Below, one piece after another: positions 56,543 through 64,000 of a stretch of DNA of 64,000 nt. Below the pieces are notes generated by a model. The model saw nothing but the letters and a program-made list of their open reading frames with translations. It was not told the DNA's origin and searched no databases. Origin of the DNA: Ignavibacteria bacterium (GTDB lineage Bacteria; Bacteroidota; Ignavibacteria; Tepidaquicellales; Tepidaquicellaceae); assembly GCA_016710985.1 (NCBI GenBank), contig JADJTX010000016.1:1-64000 (forward strand). The letters are read 5' to 3'. How positions within the stretch are numbered: the first letter of the stretch is position 1; the number at the start of each line of letters is the position of its first letter. The position numbers and the translations under genes are program-made.

Positions 56543-57655
56543 CTACATTACTTCATTCACATCAGAATACTTATACCCGAAAGCATCTGCAACTCCTTTA
56601 TATACAATCTCTCCGTCTATCATATTCAATCCTAATTTCAGTTCTTCGTTTTCCGCACAAGCTTTATGCCAGCCCTTGTTGGCAAGCTCAACTGCATAGG
56701 GAAGCGTTGCATTTGTCAGAGCTATTGTAGATGTAAACGGAACTGCTCCGGGCATGTTTGCCACGCAGTAATGAACGACACCGTCAACTACAAAAGTTGG
56801 ATCTTCGTGAGTAGTCGGCTTACAGGTTTCAATGCATCCGCCCTGGTCAACCGATACGTCAACAACTACAGAACCGGGTTTCATCAGTTTCAGCATAGGT
56901 TTTGTAATCAGCTTCGGAGCCTTTGCACCGGCAATTAAAACTGCGCCGATCACAAGATCAGCTTTCTGAATTTTTTCTCTGATGTTATAAGGATTGCTCA
57001 TCATCGTTGTAATGTTCTTAGGCATTACATCATCAAGATATCTTAGTCTGTAAAGATTGTTGTCCATGATGGTTACCTTTGCGCCGAAACCTGCTGCGAT
57101 CTTTGCAGCGTTTGTTCCAACAATTCCTCCGCCAAGTACAACTACTTCAGCAGGCTCTGTTCCGGGAACGCCTCCGAGCAGAACTCCTCTTCCGCCCATT
57201 GTTCTTTCAAGATATTTTGCGCCTTCCTGAGATGCCATTCTTCCGGCAACTTCACTCATCGGGATAAGCAATGGCAATGATCCGTCTTCTTTCTGAACTG
57301 TCTCATATGCGATAGCTATACATTTATTTTTCATCATTGCAAGAGTAAGATCCTTTGAAGATGCAAAATGAAAATAAGTAAATACAACCTGTCCGTTTCT
57401 GATAAGATTATATTCAGGCTTGATCGGTTCCTTTACTTTCATGATCATATCGGCTGTGTCAAAAACCTGTTTCGGTGTTTTTAATATTGTTGCGCCTGCT
57501 TTTTTATAATCAGCATCGCTGAATCCGCTTCCTACACCTGCATTTGTTTCTACAAATATCTTATGACCGTTTCTTTTCAAAACTTCCGCACCAATAGGAG
57601 TCAATGCTACCCTGTTCTCATTGGTTTTAATTTCTTTAGGAACACCTATTTTCAT
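56543..57655 (-). CDS. ald: Alanine dehydrogenase
   Basis: A 370-residue enzyme that interconverts L-alanine and pyruvate with NAD and ammonia. The start MKIGVPKEIKTNENRVALTP, the substrate-site MKVKEPIKPEY (Lys of the active site), and the NAD-binding VVVLGGGIVGTNAAKIAAGF GAKVTIMD are diagnostic; VSVDQGGCIETCKPTTHEDP completes the pattern. Length matches the family. It is monocistronic and flanked by repeat blocks on both sides. Confidence 0.95.
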   Translation of the reverse strand: MKIGVPKEIKTNENRVALTPIGAEVLKRNGHKIFVETNAGVGSGFSDADYKKAGATILKTPKQVFDTADMIMKVKEPIKPEYNLIRNGQVVFTYFHFASSKDLTLAMMKNKCIAIAYETVQKEDGSLPLLIPMSEVAGRMASQEGAKYLERTMGGRGVLLGGVPGTEPAEVVVLGGGIVGTNAAKIAAGFGAKVTIMDNNLYRLRYLDDVMPKNITTMMSNPYNIREKIQKADLVIGAVLIAGAKAPKLITKPMLKLMKPGSVVVDVSVDQGGCIETCKPTTHEDPTFVVDGVVHYCVANMPGAVPFTSTIALTNATLPYAVELANKGWHKACAENEELKLGLNMIDGEIVYKGVADAFGYKYSDVNEVM

Positions 57656-57719
57656 ATGATTGGATTTTAATTTTGTGAATAAACAAAAATAGGTTATTGG
57701 AGTGTGTTATTCAATTCAG

Positions 57720-57971
57720 AATTGGTATTGGGTATTGAGTATTGGGTATTGAGTATTGGGTATTGAGTATTGAGTATCACTACTCATTGCTCTCAAAACT
57801 AAAAAAATACCACGGAGACACAGAGCGCACAGAGTTTCACAGAGAAATCTTTAGTCTTTTAACTTTTGTTTGAATGAATCACTTCAAATACCGAATACTC
57901 AATACTCAATACCCAATACCCAATACCCAATACTCAATACCCAATACCCAATACTCAATACCCAATACCCT
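57720..57971. repeat. Inverted pair of heptamer arrays around a CACAGAG element
   Basis: ATTGGGT/ATTGAGT units (57722-57777) are the complement of the ACTCAAT/ACCCAAT array at 57893-57971. Between them lies CCACGGAGACACAGAG and on (57810-57845). The arrays have about 8 and 11 units. The right array ends at the stop codon of the next gene. Confidence 0.9.
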
Positions 57972-59234
57972 CTACTTGATAAGCACCAATTTTTTGACAG
58001 CAGCAAAATTCTGTCCGCCGCCTTCAGCATTGATCCTGTAGAAATACATCCCGCTGGATAAGTTCGAGCCATTGAACTCTACTGTATGGTACCCGGCTGT
58101 TCTGACTTCATTCACTAACTTTACAACTTCCCTTCCGGAAATATCATACAATGAAATGCTAACCTTTCCGTCGTGCGGCAATTCAAAGTCGATCTTAGTT
58201 GTCGGATTAAATGGATTCGGATAATTTTGTAAAAGTGAATATACATTCGGAATTCCTACGCTAACTTCATTTCTTAGTTCATGAAAATTTACACCGCCGT
58301 TGAAATCAATTTGTTTTAATCTGTATTTATAACGGCCGGTGTTTAATCTTTCCGAAAATGCATAGCTCTTAGTCACTGTCGAATTTCCATTCCCGGCAAC
58401 ATACCCTGCTTTTACCCAGACGTCTTCCGTCTCACTGCCCGCGTCCTGCCGTTGAATATCAAATCCCTGATTATTTGATTCGGTTGCTGTTGTCCAGTTT
58501 AATGTGACTGTGTTTTCATTAACACCGGATGAAAATACGGACATTTCAACAGGTAAAAAACAACGAAGACAAAAAGGCTCTTCTACATTATAGACAGGTG
58601 TTTCCTGAGGTTCCGGATTTATTGTATCCATCAGAGCAACTACATTCTGGGAGGGAAATTGTTCGCTGTCGACTGAATCCGGATATGGCTGGAAATATGC
58701 TACAAATGTATTTGGATTTGCGCCAAGTTTAAACCGCAGCTGTAAAAATACATGCGGAAACTCATTTAGGCTGGTTCTGAGACGGCCTGTTAAAATTCTG
58801 GTTCCGGGGAAAGTTCCGATTATAAAAAAATTTTCGGTAGAATGCGGAAGATTACCGGACATTTTTAAATAACCGTTCGCAGTGTCAACCTGAAATGAAG
58901 GCGGACGTAAGGTTGGCGGTAATGCGCAGCCGGGACCATATAAATTTAAAAACAAATTTCCGTCACCCCGTACTGCTTTATTGTATGACCATGTAAACTG
59001 ACCTGCCGCATATTCAAGATCATGTACGCCCGGTTGTCCCTGATTGATCTGCTGCATCCATATTTCAAACTGTAAAATGCTGTCCTGAAAACCGATATTA
59101 TTCGTTAATGTTATGTTCCTCACTGTCATTGTAAAGCGCGGATCCGAAGGTGATGTTTGCCCCTGAATTATGCTTTGAAATAAAATTATAACTAAAAAGT
59201 TTAATGCCAGGATAACTCTGAATAAATTTTTCAT
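57972..59234 (-). CDS. T9SS cargo protein, tandem paralogue 1
   Basis: A signal peptide (cleavage near IIQGQ) is followed by an uncharacterised N-terminal domain of about 190 residues (LQFEIWMQQINQGQPGVHDL, FTWSYNKAVRGDGNLFLNLY, RLRTSLNEFPHVFLQLRFKL), probably a cohesin-like beta-sandwich. A FnIII-like domain (VTLNWTTATESNNQGFDIQR to RYKYRLKQIDFNGGVNF) and a T9SS sorting domain (LQNYPNPFNPTTKIDFELP to KKLVLIK) complete it. It is 420 residues and intact. Two paralogues follow upstream in tandem. Function unknown; surface display is expected. Confidence 0.85.
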   Translation of the reverse strand: MKNLFRVILALNFLVIILFQSIIQGQTSPSDPRFTMTVRNITLTNNIGFQDSILQFEIWMQQINQGQPGVHDLEYAAGQFTWSYNKAVRGDGNLFLNLYGPGCALPPTLRPPSFQVDTANGYLKMSGNLPHSTENFFIIGTFPGTRILTGRLRTSLNEFPHVFLQLRFKLGANPNTFVAYFQPYPDSVDSEQFPSQNVVALMDTINPEPQETPVYNVEEPFCLRCFLPVEMSVFSSGVNENTVTLNWTTATESNNQGFDIQRQDAGSETEDVWVKAGYVAGNGNSTVTKSYAFSERLNTGRYKYRLKQIDFNGGVNFHELRNEVSVGIPNVYSLLQNYPNPFNPTTKIDFELPHDGKVSISLYDISGREVVKLVNEVRTAGYHTVEFNGSNLSSGMYFYRINAEGGGQNFAAVKKLVLIK

Positions 59235-59498
59235 TTTTGCTCCTGTTTTTTTATTGCTTTAAAATATTCTCTTAAGTGATAAATTTAGTATTTTTCATTG
59301 CTCATTGTTTATTGTTCATTACATAGACGTCTCAAAACTAAAGAATACCACAGAGACACAGAGGACACAGACACAGAGTTTCACAGAGAAATCTTTAGTC
59401 TTTTAACTTTTTGTTTGAATAAATCACTTCAAATACCGAATACTCAATACTCAATACTCAATACTCAATACCCAATACTCAATACTCAATACCCACCT
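59235..59498. repeat. Duplicated intergenic block: ATTGTTC units, CACAGAG element, ACTCAAT array
   Basis: From 59330 to 59498 the block matches 57785-57971 nearly base for base (CTCAAAACTAAA, the CACAGAG element, the GAAATCTTTAGTCTTTTAAC stretch, then ACTCAAT units). It was copied along with the gene. The left part has ATTGCTC/ATTGTTT/ATTGTTC units at about 59297-59320. Confidence 0.88.
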
Positions 59499-60760
59499 CT
59501 ACTTGATAAGCACCAATTCTTGACAGCAGCAAAATTCTGTCCGCCGCCTACAGCATTGATCCTGTAGAAATACATCCCGCTGGATAAGTCAGAGCCGTTG
59601 AACTCTATCGTATGATATCCGGCTGTTCTGACTTCATTCACTAACTTTGCGACTTCCCTTCCGGAAATATCATACAGTGAAATATTTACCTTTCCGTCGT
59701 GCGGCAATTCAAAGTCTATCTTAGTAGTCGGATTAAATGGATTGGGATAGTTTTGTGAAAGAGAATATGTTGCCGGAATTCCTACAACGACCTCATTTTG
59801 CAATGAATGAAAGTTTACGCCGCCGTTGAAGTCTATCTGTTTTAATCTGTATTTATAACGGCCGGTGTTTAATCTTTCCGAAAATGCATAGCTCTTAGTC
59901 TCTGTCGAATTTCCATTCCCGGCAACATACCCTGCTTTTACCCAGACGTCCTGCATCTCACTTCCCACGTCTTGTCTTTCTATATCGAACCCCTGATTAT
60001 TTAATTCCATGGTGGTTGACCAGTTTAAAGTTACATTGTTTTTATTGACATTTGATATGAAACCTGACATCTCAACAGGAAAAAATAGACAGTTGGGAAA
60101 CACACAATCTACACTATAAACAGGAGTAGCGGGAGGGTTAATAGTATCCATCAAAGCAACAAGAGTCTGAGAAGGAAATTGTTCACTGTCAACTGAATCC
60201 GGATAAGGAAGGAAGTATCCTACAAAAGTATTTGGTGAAGGTCCAAGTTTAAATCTTAAATTAAAAGGTTCATCGGGAAAATAATTTGCACTGGTCCTTA
60301 TCTGCACTGTTAATATTCTTGTCCCCGGATATTTCCCGCTTATAAAAAAGTTTTGTAAATAATTTGGGAGATTGCCGGACAATTTCAAATAACCGTTTAC
60401 CGAATCCACCTGAAACCCGACCGGCCGGAGTGACGATGGTAATTCGCACCCCGGACCAAATATGCTCAGATATAAATTATCACCGGGACGCTGGATATTT
60501 CTGTTATAAGTCCAGGTAAACTGTGCTGCTGCGTATTCTAAAGCGTTCACACCCGGCTCACCTTGATTTGTTTGCTGCATCCATATTTCAAATCTCGCAA
60601 TACTGTCTCTGATCGGATTTGATGGATCTAATGTTCTGAAATTCTTTGCTACCATGATATAACGTGGATCTTCCGGATTAGTCTGGGCTTTACCAGTAAC
60701 ATTAAATAAAAAAGAACTAAAAAAACTCAGCATTGCTAAAATCGAAATACAATTTTTCAT
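59499..60760 (-). CDS. T9SS cargo protein, tandem paralogue 2 (C-terminal frameshift)
   Basis: Same plan as paralogue 1: signal peptide, N-terminal domain (ARFEIWMQQTNQGEPGVNAL, RFKLGPSPNTFVGYFLPYPD), FnIII-like domain, T9SS domain. The last residues read AVKNWCLSSRGGY because one base is missing near 59517; restoring it gives AVKKLVLIK and a stop at 59499, the same end as paralogue 1. The sorting domain is nearly identical to that of paralogues 1 and 3 while the N-terminal domain has diverged clearly. Confidence 0.85.
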
Positions 60761-61011
60761 TTTCTTCTCCGTATTTAAATTAATTTATTTCATAATATAA
60801 AGAAAAACTAGTATTTTCAATGCTCTTGCTCTGCTCATTGTTTATTGTTCTTACTTAGACGCTCAAAACAAGAATACCCAGAGGTCACTGTCATTTCCGG
60901 TCATGCTTTATTTTGGATCAATCACAAAGTCCTGACTAAAAATTATACTCAATACTCAATGAATGGATGCCTATTGTTTTCAGAAGTCTCCAATACCTAA
61001 TACTCAATACT
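60761..61011. repeat. Degraded third copy of the intergenic block
   Basis: It shows the same order as the other two blocks in eroded form: TGCTCATTGTTTATTGTTC, a CTCAAAACAAGAATACCCAG remnant of the CACAGAG element, and short ACTCAAT stretches at about 60946-60960 and 60990-61010, with about 30 bp inserted between them. Confidence 0.75.
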
Positions 61012-62266
61012 CTACTTGACAAGCTTTTTGTGGCAGTAAAATTATGTCCGCCGCCTTCTGCATTGATCCTGTAGAAATACATACCGCTTGATAGGTTAGA
61101 GCCGTTGAACTCAATCGTATGATAACCGGCTGTTCTGACTTCATTCACAAGCTTTGCGACTTCCCTTCCGGAAATATCATACAATGAAATGCTAACCTTT
61201 CCGTCGTGCGGCAATTCAAAGTCGATCTTAGTAGTTGGATTAAAAGGATTGGGATAGTTTTGTGAAAGAGAGTAAGCTGTCGGAATTCCTACAGCGACTT
61301 CATTTTGTAATGAATGGAAATTTACGCCGCCGTTGAAGTCGATCTGTTTTAATCTGTATTTATAATGTCCTGAGTTCAGTCTTTCGGAAAATGTATAGCT
61401 CTCAGTCTCTGTAGTTGTTCCATTACCGGCAAGATAACCGGCTTTTACCCAGACGTCCTGCGCCTCGCCGCCTGCGTCCTGCCTTTGAATATCAAAGCCC
61501 TGATTATTTGTTTCTGAAGTAGTTGCCCAGTTTAACACAACAGTATTTTTATTCACATTCGAATTAAACACGGATAACTCAACTGGTAAAAAATAGTTGG
61601 GGTTTTCTATCCAATAAACAGGGTTCACATAAGGAGGAAGCGGGTGACTGTTCATTGTATCCATCAACATTACCGCATATTGATTCGGGAACAGTATAGT
61701 GTCAACTGAATCAGCATAAGGCTTAAAACAAGCTACAAATGTATTTGGAGCTGCCCCGAGTTTAAAACGCAAATTTAACGGAACAAGAGGAAATGAAACT
61801 AAGCTTGTTCGGAGTTTGGCTGTTAAAATTTTTGTACCGGGCCAGGTTCCGCTTATGAAAAAATTTACCAAAGGCTCAAGGAAATTACCCGCCATTTTTA
61901 AATATCCGTTAGCAGAATCAACCTGGAATGCAGGCGGACGAAGAGAGGGGGTAATTCCACATCCCGCAGCTAATATATTAAAGGATAAATTTCCATTACC
62001 CTGAATTGCTCTGTTATATGACCATATAAACTGCCCTGCGCAATATTCAAAGTCATTCACTCCCGGTTCTCCCTGATTGATCTGCAGGTAAATGTCAAAA
62101 GAATGATACTGTCACGTTCCATACTGACAGGATTTGTTGTTCTTATGTTTTTGACTGTCATTTCAAAACGGGGATCTTCAGGATTAGGTTGAGCTTTGAT
62201 AGTTTCACCGGGTTTCACAAGAGTCAGCAGGAATATTACAAGTATAGATCTGAATGAATTTTTCAT
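61012..62266 (-). CDS. T9SS cargo protein, tandem paralogue 3 (two frameshifts)
   Basis: The N-terminal fragment 62057-62266 (signal peptide, PNPEDPRFEMTVKNIRT) joins the main frame when one base is added at the A4 run 62097-62100, giving ILFDIYLQINQGEPGVNDFE. The end reads TKSLSSRVLS because of an indel at the T5 run 61025-61029; correction gives TKKLV-K and a stop at 61012. The corrected protein has about 418 residues with the same three domains as the others. Confidence 0.82.
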
Positions 62267-62320
62267 TTTTAACTCCTTTAATTTACTATTTATTTTTTAT
62301 TTAATTTGGATTAATATAAC

Positions 62321-62388
62321 TACTCAATACTCAATACTCAATACTCAATACTCAATACTCAATACTCAATACTCAATACCCAATACAA
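62321..62388. repeat. ACTCAAT heptamer array
   Basis: About nine near-perfect ACTCAAT units, the last with ACCCAAT, directly precede a terminator hairpin. It is the cleanest of the ACTCAAT arrays in the window. Confidence 0.92.
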
Positions 62389-62390
62389 TA

Positions 62391-62426
62391 AAAAGAAGTC
62401 TTCGACCCTCACCAAAGACTTCTTTT
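62391..62426. terminator. Bidirectional rho-independent terminator
   Basis: A perfect 12-bp stem AAAAGAAGTCTT/AAGACTTCTTTT has a 12-nt loop. On the minus strand it ends the transcript of the gene at 62.5 kb. It lies 92 bp beyond that gene's stop. Confidence 0.88.
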
Positions 62427-62517
62427 ATGTTATGCAGAATGTTAAGTTAGCTGACCACATGTCGCTTTTAACATCCCGCAGTTTTTTGTTTTTTCCTTTA
62501 AAGATTGAGCATAAAAT

Positions 62518-64000
62518 TTATTTGTTAAGGATCATTTTCTTTGTCTCAGAAAAACTCCCTGCCGTCAGCTTATAAAAATATATACCGCTTGAAAATCCGC
62601 TTCCGTCGAAAGTAAATTCTTTCTCACCTGCATTCAGGTATCCATTATAAAGAACAAATATCTCCTTCCCGCTGATATCATAAATGACCAATCTTACACT
62701 ACCGGATTTTGAAAGATCGAATTTTATCTTTGTCACGGGATTAAAGGATTCGGATAGTTTTGATATAGTTTATATCTCACCGGTAACCTTGATGCTCCGG
62801 GTTCATTGATTGATACGGTTCCGAAATTATTTTCAAATAGATTTCTTATTAATGAACTGCCTGACTTTAGTGATGTAATACTCTGTAAATTATTCGCACC
62901 TCTCGCCACGAGCTGTGCAACAATTATAGTTTGAGTGTCACCGGGGTTTACGTTTGCCGGACCTGAACTTATCAAAAAACTTAAAATCACCTGCGCCAGA
63001 AATTCTGATCAGGAAATCCGGTCGGCAGATTAGTCATAGAATTTATCCAGACACTTCCGTCTTTTTTTAATCCCTGAAGAACATTAAAATATTCCCTGTC
63101 ATTTACAGGCGGACTTATCAGCGGGTTGCCGTTAAGGAACGGAGTGTAAGATGTTAAATACAGATTTTTATAACCTCTCTTTACGATCCTGTTATTTGAA
63201 GTGACCGGTCTGTATAATATTACAGAGTCATTGTTGCTGCCCGTGTATGATATATTTCCCGGACAGAACATTAAACGATATTGCGGCGGCGCTGCTCCAT
63301 ATACACCGTCATTGTTTGTTGAGTTGTAAGTGTAACTTATGTTAAGACTGCTGTCAGGTGAGATCCGGTCATCTCTAGCATTTCCAAGGTCATCGTCAGT
63401 ATATATTCCGGCGTAAAAAATTATTCCAGACGTTTGAACTTCTGTTTATAATTCTGAATTCAGAAAAAACGGTATATCCCTGGGGACCATTCAGATCAAA
63501 GACCCAGTCTGTTTCAAGGACCTGTGCCTTCATTGGAAATGTATTTGAATAGCCGTCTGTACAGGAAGAAAATAAAGTCTGCTCTCCGATCAAAAACGGT
63601 TTGCCGGTATTCCGTACATAAGCGCCCTGACTGCCGGGCCATTGAACATAATCAGAGCCCGTCGTATCTCCATTAACGATCTTATAAACTCTGTAAGCAG
63701 GATCATCAATACCCTGCGGATTTCCGTTGTTGTCAATATAGCCCGGCTTAAAATCACCTTCAGCTGATATAACAGTATCATTTCCGATGACCGCTCCTAT
63801 TACTAAATTCGAACTGTATCTGAGAAACATCCCGGAATTCGCAGGCCACTCAAAGCCGGCATTCCCGTTCTCAAAGTTCCTGTTGAATGTGCCGTTATTC
63901 TGAAAATATGTCGACACATTGTTGCCGTCAATTTTCTTATAGGATAAAATCAGATCAGTGTCAGACCGGAAACTCGGTGAAAACATAACTAATATCAACA
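62518..64000 (-). CDS. T9SS cargo protein, 5' end outside window, three frameshifts
   Basis: Four reading frames join into one protein when single bases are adjusted at 63415-63420 (A6), 63000-63002 (A3) and 62743-62745 (A3). The joins read NNFYAGIYTDDDLG, NFLAQVILSFLISSG and NYPNPFNPVTKIKFDL. The N-terminal part (NAGFEWPANSGMFLRYSSNL, then VQWPGSQGAYV, and PQGYTVFSEFRIINRSS) resembles large surface proteins of Ignavibacteria-type genomes. PANVNPGDTQTIIVAQLVAR precedes a T9SS sorting domain ending KKMILNK. The signal peptide lies beyond base 64000. Confidence 0.8.

Noticed and set aside
2418..63420. Programmed frameshifting or phase variation at homopolymers
   Set aside because: Too many housekeeping and surface genes are affected alike, runs are short (2-8 bases), and no slippery-site plus structure pattern is seen. 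Sequencing error explains them better.

Overview
The window looks like an AT-rich chromosome segment from a member of the Bacteroidota/Chlorobiota group, most likely an Ignavibacteria-type lineage. This is inference. It rests on about ten exported proteins ending in a type IX secretion (T9SS) type A sorting domain with the NYPNPFNP signature, on PorV/PorQ-family barrels, on DUF4199, DUF2007 and BshA genes, and on many beta-propeller surface proteins. There are no rRNA genes, no tRNAs I can recognise, no transposases and no CRISPR array.

Layout. 1-8.6 kb: a tightly packed minus-strand run of eight genes (lipoprotein, propeller with a sorting-like C-terminus, two PorV/PorQ-like barrels, GT39 glycosyltransferase, FemAB-like acyltransferase, sugar epimerase, amidohydrolase), apparently a surface-protein/glycan assembly operon. 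8.7-9.5 kb: an outer-membrane barrel. 9.6-17.5 kb: acyl-CoA synthetase, then nuoA-B, a secreted protein with its own terminator, and nuoC-D-E-F; nuoG-N are absent. 17.6-27.2 kb: housekeeping and metabolic genes on both strands. 27.4-29.9 kb: an ECF sigma factor followed by a secreted beta-helix protein, with near-identical candidate sigma-dependent promoters. 30-39.6 kb: bshA, a P-loop protein of unknown role, PQQ-propeller and PEGA proteins, a transporter, an esterase with a dockerin-like tail, threonine dehydrogenase, and a TPR lipoprotein. 39.6-42.7 kb: a broken small gene, an AtuA-family gene and two toxin-antitoxin modules that share a perfect 41-bp upstream repeat. 43-56 kb: surface proteins, a serine hydrolase, an S41 peptidase, and a MarR-GNAT fusion with a candidate operator. 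56.5-64 kb: alanine dehydrogenase, then three tandem paralogous T9SS cargo genes and a fourth, unrelated cargo gene cut by the window end.

Two features cut across the window. First, at least a dozen genes are split by single-base shifts, nearly all in or beside homopolymer runs and each repairable by one base. This is best read as uncorrected sequencing error, and I annotate the joined genes. Second, intergenic DNA is unusually rich in short tandem repeats (mostly 7- or 9-bp units) and in CACAGAG/CACAAAG-type sequences that often form long inverted pairs, including a nested double hairpin at 48.2-48.4 kb.
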